From Pleurotus ostreatus/Saccharomyces cerevisiae fusant (taxonomy: Eukaryota; Opisthokonta), in contig JAMQCK010000075.1 in the NCBI GenBank assembly GCA_024196135.1, positions 27,361 to 91,360 of the forward strand: a stretch of 64,000 bases of DNA, written 5' to 3'. Positions 21,689 to 32,395 of this stretch are shown here, one piece after another. Positions within the stretch are counted from its first letter, which is position 1. Every line of letters begins with the position of its first letter. The notes below the pieces were generated by a model that saw only the letters and a list, made by a program, of their open reading frames with translations, did no database searches and was not told where the DNA came from. Position numbers and translations under genes: made by a program.

Positions 21689-22232
21689 ATGTCTGGTCGC
21701 GTCAAGGCGTACGAGCTTCAGTCCAAGTGCGCATACAGTCGTCTTTGCATCGTACCTGTATGCTAATCGCAACCCCAGGTCCAAAAATGATCTGTCGAAG
21801 CAGTTGCTGGAGCTGAAGAATGAGCTCCTGACGCTCCGCGTGCAGAAGATCGCCGGTGGCTCCGCGTCGAAGCTCACCAAGATGTGCGTTTGCAGTGTCA
21901 TCCCACGGATGTACTTTGGATGCTGATACGAGTTTGCAGCAACACTGTCCGCAAGTCGATCGCGCGGGTGATGACGGTCATGAACCACAAGGCGCGCCAG
22001 AACACGCGCGAGTTCTACAAGGGCAAGAAGTACCTCCCCCTCGACCTCCGGCCAAAGCGGACACGCGCCATCCGCCGGCGCATGACGAAGGTACGTCTGC
22101 CTACACATATGAGCTTGCAATATTTGCTGACATTCTGCCTTTCCTTAGCACGAGTTGTCATTGAAGACGCTGAAGCAGACGAAGCGCGAGCAGAACTTCC
22201 CCCGGCGGAAGTACGCGCTCAAGGCCGAGTAG
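21689..22232 (+). CDS. RPL35: Ribosomal protein uL29 (RPL35), 60S subunit
   Basis: Component of the 60S subunit near the polypeptide exit tunnel. Four exons (21689-21726, 21779-21883, 21940-22090 and 22149-22232) join to 125 residues, the usual length. The sequence starts [18 protein letters not shown] and contains [33 protein letters not shown] and the basic end [16 protein letters not shown]. Intron-rich short ribosomal protein genes with an intron soon after the ATG are normal in basidiomycetes. Confidence 0.97.
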
Positions 22233-23125
22233 ATGCCCTACTTGCGCTGAGCGTTTTCTGCATCGAGGGGAGCCCACTGGGAGGGTGGGAAGCTGTATGC
22301 CGCGTTAGCGACCGACCACTATGACTTTGTATGCTATGATATGCTATACGTTCGCCGCCCGCCGCATCCACCCTGCGATCGTCATCATCGTGCGCCTTGT
22401 CTGCCTCTGCATTGCATTATGCAGCTGGAATGTATCACTGGTAGGGTAGGAGTATGTTGTATCGCCGGCCTGAGCGTCGTCAGGCGTTGCGCAATAGGGG
22501 ATGCAGATGCAATTTGACCGAAACTGTCGAGACAGCTCGCGAGGCGCCGCCGAAGTCGGCAGTCGATTGGCGTCATGCTGACCCGCGTGTCGCGCGTCTT
22601 TTTTGCGCGCTCGCCACCGCCACGGACCGTCGAGGACAAACAAGGCGACACGCCACACGGCAGACGCGTTCTTGACCTAAATTATCGCGCGTTCTCCATC
22701 TCGAGAGATCTATCGGCGTTCCCCTTGCCTCCTGCTCCCATCCCCTCATTCGTGCAAAGTGCACGGGAGATCAGGTCACTCTGAGGTTCTCGTTCTTAGA
22801 GCTTCTATCGACGTTTTCCCGGCGGCGGGCGCACGGCAGTATCCTCCTTACGACCACGGACCATACGACGGCCCCGTTCACGCTTTCTGACGTACCTTCA
22901 TGGTGAGTTTTCGCTGGTTCCCCGCCCCGTGTCTGTGCTTTCCCGGTTCCATCCCATTCAAAGGCAGCCGTACCAAGTGGTCGTCCGAGGCATGAGATGA
23001 TGGAGCGCGGTCTGGTGGCTCATCAGCAGCCGCACGTGTGCTAGGCTACTTTCTCGCCTTTCGGTTGGCTATCAGCGTCAGGTTGCTGATGACGCGCCGC
23101 TGATATACGCTTGACTTCCCCTTCC
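22233..23125. other. Intergenic region and 5' leader of the kinase gene, 22233-23125
   Basis: No recognisable gene. Close to the kinase an ATG followed directly by GTGAGT (about 22909-22917) could be a leader exon with a short upstream open frame; this is weak. Confidence 0.5.
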
Positions 23126-25405
23126 ATGGCACCGGGATCGAAGCTCAGACGGCGCTCAGATGCTAACGTCGTCGTCCCCCAGTCCCGCGCTCAACAGCAG
23201 CAGCCGCGGTCCCCCGCGTCCCCGACGCCAGAGCGCATGCGCGAGCCATACCCGATACCCAGCAGCAACCCTGCGAGCCAGTATACCCTGCTAGAGAAGC
23301 TCGGCACGGGCAGCTTCGGCACGGTCTACAAGGCCATCCACAATGAGACGAAGCAGGTAGTGGCTATCAAGCAGATAGGTGCGTGGCCATGCTGCACGAC
23401 GAGCCCAGACCCTGACATGGCGACAGATCTTGAGGACTCGGACGATGACATTTCTGAGATCCAACAAGAGATTGCGAGCCTGGCGCAGTGCGAGTCCGAA
23501 TATGTGACGCGCTACTACGGCTCCTTCGTCGTCGCATACAAGCTCTGGATCGTCATGGAGTACCTCGCCGGTGGTTCCTGTCTCGACCTCCTCAAGGGCG
23601 GCGTATTCTCCGAGGCGCACATCGCTGTCATCTGCCGCGAACTTCTCCTGGGTCTCGACTACCTGCACTCTGAGGGAACAATCCACCGCGACATCAAGGC
23701 CGCCAACGTCCTCCTCTCATCCTCTGGCAAGGTCAAGCTGGCCGACTTTGGTGTCGCAGCACAGCTCACGACAACCCTGCGCCACACTTTCGTGGGTACA
23801 CCTTTCTGGATGGCGCCCGAGGTCATTCGACAAGCGGGTTACGACTCGAAGGCCGACATGTGGAGTTTAGGCATCACCGCCATCGAGATGGCGAAGGGGG
23901 AGCCCCCGTTGGCGGAGTACCACCCCATGCGGGTCCTCTTCCTCATCCCGAAGGCGAAGCCGCCAGTACTAGAGGGTCCCTTCTCCGTCGCCTTCAAAGA
24001 CTTTGTCAGTCAGTGCTTGACGAAGGACCCCAATTTGGTAAGTGTTTGACCTCTAGTGCTTCTTAGCATACACATGCTGATGAACTGCCAAACCAGCGTC
24101 CGAGTGCGAACGAGCTGCTGCAGCACCGCTTCATCAAGAGCGCGCGCAAGACGTCGTACTTGACGGAGCTTATCGAGCGGTACACGGACTACCGGGCGCG
24201 GTCGCCGAAGGGACAGCAGATGTACCAGCCCACTGTGCGGAACAGCATGGCCTGGAACGGCTCGATGCGCAGCGAGTGGGACTTCGACACCATTCGAAGC
24301 AGCACGAGTGCGATGGGGACGTACCGGAGTATGGCCAAGGACCTCGAGATGCCGCCCGGTATGGTCCCCGAGGAGGACGAGGACGCCATCTCGATTGGCT
24401 CGGAGGCCGCGACGAAGGGCAGCGGCCCAATGTCACTGGGCATGAACGCCGACGCGCTGCATTCAACCGTGGTCATCAAGGGAACGCCGGCGGAGAGGGA
24501 TGTGCCGCAACTGTCGAGCGACGACGGCTCGTCCGCCGACACGCATGCACCGTCGACACCGACAGACGACTCGACGCCACCGCCGGCGTACAACTCCGGC
24601 TCGATGCGCTCGTCGCAACGGAGGTCATCGTACGCGGAACGGAGTGCGAAGGATGGCATGGGTCATGCGTTACGGGAAGCGGACCTGGGTTCGGGCGTAG
24701 ACACGATCCGCCCGGTGAAGAAGGTGGACGCGGCGGGGTCCCTAAGACTGTCGACGGAGTTCGTGGGCAGCTTGAGGAAGGAGGCGAGCGCTGGGTCGTC
24801 GCCCAAGTCGCCGCCGACTACGCACAAGCGGATGGCGAGCGAGGCAGGGAAAGCAGGATCGGCCATTGTGGATGAGGTCGTCTTGCCGATTATACAGAGG
24901 GTGAGTGAGTTCAACTGGGCTTTGTGAGCGTATGCTGATGACAGCTGCGTAGTCTATCCGAGATGATATGGATGCGAGAGAGATTGAGTCGCTCAGCATG
25001 CTCTCACGAGGCTTTACGGAGTTGAAGGACGCCAACCCGGAGCTAGCGTACAGGGTCATTCTCGATATCCTCTCGGGCATCAATGAGTGCGAACATCACA
25101 CCCTCGCTCTCCTCTACTTATGACTGACAAGCTTCTTCTACAGCAACGCTGCCGTCCGAAATCACGTCCAAACCGCGCGTGAACTCTTCCCCCACAAGCG
25201 TGTCTTGCGCAAGAGCGTTATGACCGCCAAAGGCCTCGTCGTGACCGAGGAAGAGGAACCCGTCGTCGCAGGCCTGCCAACGTCGAGCGAAGCTCCCGTC
25301 ATCGAGGTCAAGGAGGACGCACCGAAGAGTCGGTCGCCGATCGCGGAGCTGCTATACATGCGCTGGCTCGAGGGCCTCAGGCTGAAGTGGCCGAGCTTGA
25401 CGTAG
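23126..25405 (+). CDS. GCKIII-type Ste20-family serine/threonine kinase (Kic1/Sid1/Don3-like)
   Basis: Protein kinase of the germinal-centre-kinase III group; fungal members act in septation, polarity and RAM/MEN-like pathways. The start at 23126 precedes about 50 disordered residues. The kinase domain follows: glycine loop [18 protein letters not shown] with the catalytic Lys, [29 protein letters not shown], and [19 protein letters not shown]. After [14 protein letters not shown] comes a long Ser-rich linker, then a conserved helical C-terminal part ([17 protein letters not shown]) that resembles the GCKIII dimerisation region. At least four short introns, including one just after VAIKQI. 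All catalytic residues are present. Confidence 0.93.
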
Positions 25406-26008
25406 ACGACACTATCAAACACCATATACAACCCCATCGGCATGTATGTATCTCCTCACGACGCTCTTGTATCTCCCCCTCTTGTTGTTGCGATCATTTT
25501 TGGGAACTTCGCTGCTTGCTTCATCCTTCTGCTGCCCCATCTGCTTCATCCTGTTCCATCGCTTCACTTACACCCGTCTACTCGTCTATACTGACAAATT
25601 GACTGACTCGCACGGACAGAGTATTTAATACACCTAAGCTATATACGTACCGCTTCACGTCCCTTTCACGCACGATCTTCACGACGCTCCGGTTCGCCTC
25701 CACATCTTCCATCAGCTCCGATTTACCTATATACATACGGCGAAATGCCCACTGACGACCTAGCTACAAATAATATGGAGACGGACCCATGATCTCTCAG
25801 AACATGGTATCTGATCGAATTGCTCAAGAGCCTGTATGAACAGTCACGGTTGATAAAAAGCGTGACACCAACAAAGCCTTCCTAACCGGGTCGTCCGATC
25901 AGTGCTCTTGAACCCCATCATCGCCACCAAGTTCTACTTTCGACGATCCAAACGCAATTCTTGATTTTATACGGCTTAAGAAACGCTTGAAATAGGCTCT
26001 CTCAAGCA
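25406..26008. other. Intergenic region, 25406-26008
   Basis: 3' flank of the kinase gene, CT-rich, then the promoter of the histidine gene. No coding sequence or RNA gene recognised. Confidence 0.55.
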
Positions 26009-27305
26009 ATGTCTGCTTCCACAAGAAGGCACAGTCTCTTCCGACCGTGCATCGACCTGCATGATGGTCAAGTCAAGCAAATCGTCGGAGGTACCCTCTC
26101 AGATAGCGACCCCGAATCTCTCAAGACCAACTTTGTGGCGAGGTGATTACGGTGCATTCTGCTGCCAAATGAAGACGCACTGACCTTTCGATAGCCAGTC
26201 TCCCGCAGACTTCGCTCGAATGTACCGCGAGCACGGCCTGGAAGGCGCACATGTCATAAAGCTCGGAAAGGGTAACGATGATGCAGCACGACAGGCCTTG
26301 CAGGCGTGGCCAGGTAGGAGATCTGCTCGTTCGTATCGCTAATTACTGACCCTCACCTTCAACCGCCCATAGGTGGCCTTCAAATAGGCGGTGGCATCAC
26401 TGACGAAAATGCACGCGAGTGGCTAGACGCAGGCGCCAGCAAAGTCAGGTTCGCCCCAGTCTTTTGTGGTATCAAACTGACTTCCTGCTCGGGCGTAGGT
26501 CATCGTCACTTCCTTCCTCTTCCCTGGAGCGAAATTCTCGCTTGAGAGGCTACAGAAATTGACCGCTTTGGTGGGGAAGGAGAAGTTGGTCGTGGATGTC
26601 AGGTAAGAGTCCGTGAAAACAGTAGTCTGTGAAAGAAGACACTGACGTACACTCTGAAAAGTTGCCGAAGACGAGGCAACTCCTGGTTCGTCGCCATGAA
26701 TAAGTGGCAGGACATAACGGATATGGAGGTCACGAAAGGTCGGTCTCGTAAATCAAACCCTGAGAGTGTCGATATGACTGAATATCGTCGTGTAGAATCC
26801 CTAGACATGCTGTCTGAGTATTGCAGGTGCGCTGCCGAAGCTTATCTTTTGACAGCCCCATGTTCATTCGCTGCAGCGAATTCCTTATTCATGCCGCCGA
26901 TGTAGAAGGCCTGTGTCAAGGCATCGACCAGGACCTCGTTCGAAGTGAGTGACGATATACGTGTCGCTGAAGACGATCTAGAACTGATCCAAACGGAGAA
27001 CTTGGCGAATGGGTGACAATTCCTACCACGTATGCTGGCGGCGCGAAAGGTCAGTCTTTATAATCCCTTCGTCGAGGAAAGCCACTGAGCAGCCTCAATG
27101 ACCAGACATCGGCGACCTCGATCTCGTCGACTCGTTGTCCCAGGGCAAGGTAGATCTTACATACGGCAGGTAAGCGTCATTTCCATCGCAGACCTTCTTT
27201 CTTGCTGATGCTGTCGGCCTAGCGCCCTGGACATATTCGGTGGCTCACTTGTACGATTCCATGATTTAGTGGAGAAGAACAACGCCGCGAAGGCTGCTTC
27301 ATAGA
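26009..27305 (+). CDS. HIS6: Phosphoribosylformimino-AICAR ribotide isomerase (HIS6 type)
   Basis: TIM-barrel enzyme of histidine biosynthesis that isomerises ProFAR to PRFAR. The start at 26009 gives [20 protein letters not shown], with the catalytic-region Asp in [16 protein letters not shown]. Further barrel strands: [48 protein letters not shown], and the second half [32 protein letters not shown]. The eukaryotic-type ending [13 protein letters not shown] is present. Multiple introns of about 50-70 nt; length close to the yeast enzyme (about 260 residues). No other histidine gene is nearby, as expected for fungi. Confidence 0.95.
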
Positions 27306-27563
27306 TTGTAGAGGGGCTTGGAGCCTTTCGTCGCGCCCTTTCCCCGATCAATATGGCGGAGGTCAGAGCAGATACATAAACAAATACTGTATACTAATGT
27401 GAATGTGCGTTGTCCGTGACCTCAAAGTCCCAATGATGTTACACTTTAAAAATAGCACAGAAGGACTGCATCTCCCTTTAACCCTGTACCATCAAGGGCG
27501 TATCGACTGAGTAGTGAAGGGAGAAGACTGAGCAATCCCGGGATGGTTTGGCCCTAACAAAGG

Positions 27564-28165
27564 TCAGTCTGCATCTGACATAAGTCCCAATAAACCATCA
27601 ACGTACTCCTGCATATTCATATACACGCTCCCATCCGGGCATGAGTAGTACAGCCCACGGTTCGTACGCTCGCCCAGGTCGTACATGAGTCGTGTGCCCG
27701 CCCAGCGCCAACGGCCGCCCGAGACCGCATTCGAGGGTTCGCCCGCGACGAGCTGCAGTGGCTCGTCGGGGCTGGTAGTACTGGCGTTCACGGTAGCGAC
27801 GGGGTAGATGAAGGTTTCGTTGACGTAGTTATAGAGTTGGTGGCGGTAGATGTAGAAGAGGCCAGGCTGGTCTGTGCCCGGAACGAGTGTGATGTTACTG
27901 GGGTGGCCTGCAGGATTGTGGGTGAATATATGTCAGATTCGGGATAGGGGAATGTGACCGCACCTGGCTGGATCGTAGTGAGATGCTTAGAGTGCGCGAG
28001 CTGGGGCTGGTACCGGGGAACATTGGCGATGAGATAGCTGAGTTGGCCAGCGAGCGACGAATCGGTCGATTGCCTGACGCCAGATTCCCAGAACGGTATG
28101 GCCTGAACAGGAAGCAAGGTATAGAACAAGAGAAGTAGAGCGAGAGGCAGCGAATACAGCGACAT
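27564..28165 (-). CDS. Small secreted protein of unknown function (paralogue of 4420-4977)
   Basis: Exons 28165-27964 and 27907-27564 join to 181 residues. The N-terminus (MSLYSLPLALLLLFYTLLPV) is a likely signal peptide, followed by QAIPFWE. It shares with the gene at 4420 the stretches LFYIYRHQLY, EPLQLVAG, WRWAGTRL, RTNRG and YMNMQ, and the intron position, but has an extra C-terminal tail. Sequons NIT, NET and NAS are present. A TATATAAG-like sequence lies about 80 bp upstream of the ATG. Function unknown. Confidence 0.82.
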
Positions 28166-28713
28166 GATTTAGGGAATAATCAGAAATATCCGGGCGTCAA
28201 AGGCGGATGCGGGGAAGCACGCCAGGCGTGCTTCATCGCGCCCTTATATACTCGGTACTATGGCGTGGGGCTATAGCCGCAGTATGTCGTGGACCATCGT
28301 GGAAGGGGCGGCTAGACGAGGACGGGTCAGGGCCTGGCGATCTTGTATGCGGGCGCAAGGACGTCCAGCGAGCGGGCACCCATCTGGTTGTACCTGAGCG
28401 TCGAGATCAGGGATCATGGCCGTGTTGCAACTTGCTCTATCGACACCGAGCTAGATGGCTTGAGCAGAGGTAGAACGCGGAGCAGTGCATATCCTCAAAA
28501 TCCACCAGCAAGTCCCAAGATCACAACATCAGTGAAGAGAAGAGCGACGGGCCACACAAGATGATTAGCGTGAAAAATAAGTATGGCAGGAGACGACATC
28601 CTGTCCTCCGAAGGCTGCAATAGTACACAAATATAAAATACAAACGCGGGATATCTTGCAGAGAAGGATGTGAGGGTCCGGAAGGAAAGACGAAGCAAGC
28701 AACCATCGTCATG
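28166..28713. other. Intergenic region, 28166-28713
   Basis: Promoter of the secreted protein gene and 3' flank of the Ada3 gene. No gene recognised. Confidence 0.55.
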
Positions 28714-30751
28714 TCATGACTTCGCGGACGGCTGCTTCGGCGGCTCGACCATGAACGCCGCAATCTCGTCCTCCATGTCCGCGAAGACGCTCTCCTGCGG
28801 GATCCCATGTATTCGCCCTGGCTGCTCCGCATCCTTCTCCTCAAAGATCGCCCCGACCTGGTCGACCCACTCCCGCCTCGTGCGCACCAGCTCCGCGAGC
28901 TGCTTGTTCACGAAGAGCGTGTTGTTCTCGTCGGGGCCCAAGCCCAGCGCGGCGGGGCACTGACTCGGCTCCTCGGGCTCCTCGTCCTTGGGCACGGACT
29001 TGCGCTTGTGGTCCTTCTTGCGCTTCTCGTTGGCGCGGTGGACGTCCTTGCGCTGGTAGCGGGCGTAGAGGCCGTTGATGCTGCGGTCGAGGGATTCGCG
29101 GACGTCGAGGTACTCTTGGTAGGCGAGGCGATCGCGGGCGATGGCGGCGAGGCGCGCTTTGCGAGCTTTGTTCGTCGCAGAGACAACGCGAAGCTCGGCC
29201 TGAGCATGTCGTAGGGCCGTTGCGATGGGGTCGTCGGTGCGGTCGGCGTAATTAGGCTGCATTCGCGTAAACAAACAAAGAGGAAAAGATGATGAACGAG
29301 ACTCACAGTATCCTCCAATAACCCATGCCATCGCATGGTATCCTTCACCCTGCCCTCCAGATCCTTCACGTTCATCTTCTCCTTCCGCGCCGCCGCAGCC
29401 GCGCTGCCCCCTGGCCTTCCCTCCATCGCATCCTCCGCAGCCTTCACCCCCTTCCACACCGTCGAGTCGTCCGATATCAACGCGCTGATGACGCGCTCCG
29501 TCAACGGCCCATGCCCATGGTCGTCCCTCGTCAGATCCGCGTCCGTCATCGTCGACGGATCCCACGTCGGCACCGGCGCAGTCACCACCGCCGACGCCGC
29601 GTTCGCCTCCTCCGTCGCGGGGTCGACGATGATGCCCTTGTCCTGGTCCGCCCACTGCTCCGTGTACCGTCGCCCCAGATGCGGGATGATGTACGGCTCG
29701 ATGTCATCGCCGGGGTACTCCAAGTACCCGATATCCTCTTCTCGTATCGGCCGGATGTAGGGCTCGACGGCGCTGTAGAAGGTTGTATGCGGTATTTGAT
29801 TCGAGGGCGTCTTGAGCTTGCTGAAATCCTCCTTGACGTCGGTGGCCTTCAGTGGTAAAGCGCGCAGTTGGGAACTATTCGCAGGCATGGGTTGATCTGG
29901 CGGTAACGGTGGCGGGCCGGCTTCTGGTCTTATTGGAAGAAGGGCTTGATAATTAGTGGTATTTGCGGGTAAGGAAAAGTCGACGCCGTTGATGATGGTG
30001 CCCTGTTTGGGTTGTGCTGTGGCGGACATGACAGGAAGTACAGTGCGAGGAATGCTTGAAGTAGAGGAAGTGGAAACGAGCTTGGAGGGGGAGGCATGTA
30101 AAGCGGGCGAGCCTTTGCGTGGCCGTTGGGAATCTGCAAAGCAGTGTTAGCCACACAAAGGATTATGCAGGTACAGTAGAGCTTACCTGGTGGCTCCAGA
30201 TCATCGTCCTCGAGGTCTCGTTTCCTCTTCTTTTTCTTCTTCTTTTCCTCGGATCTGCGTACGTCACGTGAGGAGAGGAGGCGACGAGACAAGGAACACC
30301 GACGACGTACAATCGCGGGTCCACAGATGCACGGGCGGATGAGGTGCTAGCAGCGAGGGGGGTAGAGCCTTGACGTGGCTTTGAGGGATGAGATGGTTTG
30401 GCGTATTCACTGTCGCGAGGTGAAGCTGAGCCTATTCCGAAGGTGCAGATGGTAAGCGCGCAGGTTCTAGAGATATGGGAAGATATACCACATACCATAG
30501 TCGTGTTCCCTCTTGATCTTATCCACCGAGCGGTTGGCCTCCTTCTCCTTCATCCGGCGGAGAGAATCCTCTACGATCCGCAGGTCATTCTCGGCCTTGT
30601 GCGAGCGCTCCATCACTTTCTGCTTGAGAAGGCGGAGCTCCATGTTCAGCTGCTCCAGCTCGCTTGTGGGAGGGATTACGTCGGGGGGATGGTGCTTGAA
30701 GAGCGTTGACCGGACCTCCGGTGGCGGAGCGTAGACGGTAAGCTTGGACAT
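28714..30751 (-). CDS. ADA3: SAGA/ADA histone acetyltransferase complex subunit Ada3 (Ngg1)
   Basis: Adaptor subunit that with Ada2 and Gcn5 forms the acetyltransferase module in the nucleus. The start at 30751 gives MSKLTVYAPPPEVRSTLF. A coiled-coil follows (LEQLNMELRLLKQKVMER), then a nuclear-localisation-like run, EEKKKKKKRKRDLEDDD, in its own small exon. The central part contains PYIRPIREEDIGYLEYPGDD. The C-terminal Ada3 domain spans ATALRHAQAELRVVSATNKA to PDENNTLFVNKQLAELVRTR. Introns lie near 30497-30434, 30309-30255, 30187-30134 and 29306-29258. The order of parts matches the family. Confidence 0.9.
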
Positions 30752-32395
30752 CCTGGACCAATGTGGGAGAGGGTAGGGGAAGGGGGAGTAGCGGAGGGTC
30801 CAGCGCGGTACTTCCTGGGCGCGTCCGAGCCCCGGGCCGTAGTGCAAGTCGGTATATCGGTGCGGGGACGCGACGAGTGATATCGGTTACTGTGGCGTCA
30901 GACGCGCCAAATTCGCCGCGGAAAGGACTGCAAGAGTCGGGTATAGGGTCGCGGAGGCGAGTGCAGGAGTCTGACGCGCCGTGGAGGGCACGCGTACAGA
31001 GGCTGATGATGGTCGAGTACAAGAGAGTCACGGTTTATTGACGCCTATTACCGCGCACCTGATTTCCAATTCACACCGCGGGGCTCCGGCCCGATCATCC
31101 GCAAGTCGAACCATGCACGTGGACATCGTGCACCTTGTACTGGTACTCGATTTCGGCGGGCTTGTCGCCTTCTGCCGTTTTTCAGACCTGGTGAGAAAAC
31201 AATTATCTATACGATAGGAGCCTCCTTGTGAAATTCCCGTATATGCGACTTTCCGATACGCTCTACCGTTCTACTTACGCAGAGTTTGCCGTTTTGCGAG
31301 CTCGCTCAATGCCGTCACAACCAACTTAACGAGAAAGGAGACGCACTATTGATCTGAGCGCTATACCCTATAGTGGGCGCTGCTTGAACGACAATGCGAT
31401 AGTGCGCTTAAGTCTACATCCCCAGAAAAAATCTAATTGGGCCCTGGAGCTTTTTGAAACCTCCAATCGCGTGCTAATTTAAACATTCCTTAAGGGCCTT
31501 CCCTTGCGAGGGAGATGCCACAAATTATTCATTGCTCCTCTTGCTACAGGTTTAATCACCTCTCGCACTGGCACCTTCACGACCTAAGGCAAGAACTACG
31601 CCTCCAAATTCTGTCCTGAGACGCGTCCCGATAATGTGCTGCGGTCCTCAAGACTCGGCTTGGCCAGTCAAATAGCTTGGATACGAAGCTCGATAGCCTT
31701 GTAGACATGAAATGAGACTCAAGGCCAGAGAAAACGTTCGATTTCAGCCTTCTCCGAATGGCTTCAGTCCTTTTGGCGCGTACAATCGACAGGATCATGA
31801 ATGGGAACCGCCGACCAGAAGTTCAACCGATTAGGTGACCAAATCGTGTCGGCGAAGTCAGAGAACCCGGAGAAGGACTTTGCCAACCCTATCCTCAACT
31901 ACTGTTCGCAGGTCTGTTTTACCAGTTGGAGACACTGTGTCTTGTGCCTAGCATATTTATTGCTGGATCTCATCGCATACTAACCCACAGTCAGTAGCTT
32001 TCAGCAACGAAGGCCTTATATTACGGCGAACCAACAGCAAGCAAGACTATGTCCTCAAGTGCCGAGATTACTTGTAGCAATATCATTATAGAGAAGTGGC
32101 ATGTGCGAGAGCACACAGCAAGGAGCTGCGAGGCACTTGAGCGCATCTCCGTTCCCATACGTCACACAGCCTACGTGCTCTCCCAAGAGAGGGCGCCTAA
32201 AAGGGTATAAGATGCCTTTTTGGCTGCTTCAGGCTTTCCAGATCATCAGGAAAGATATGGTATGACAACAGGATCGCAAAGACCTGTATGACTGTAAGTA
32301 CGCATACATCCCTCCTATGCCCGAGTGACTTATGAGACGAAAGCAAAGGCAAACTTGAACGTTCTGAACGCTCGCCCTCGACTTACGTTCGGCAG
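30752..32395. other. Gene-poor, comparatively AT-rich stretch, 30752-32395
   Basis: About 1.6 kb without a recognisable gene, visibly less GC-rich between about 31200 and 32100 than its neighbours. It may be decayed repeat or long promoter sequence. One short spliced open frame inside (31801-32077) is listed separately. Confidence 0.5.
31801..32077 (+). CDS. Possible 65-residue spliced hypothetical protein
   Basis: Exon 31801-31911 (MGTADQKFNRLGDQIVSAKS and onward, ending NYCSQ) and exon 31991-32077 (SVAFSNEGLILRRTNSKQDY and onward) join in phase 0. The 79-nt intron has a perfect TACTAAC branch site and a CCACAG acceptor. No family recognised. It could also be a fragment of a decayed gene or a chance match. 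Confidence 0.25.
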
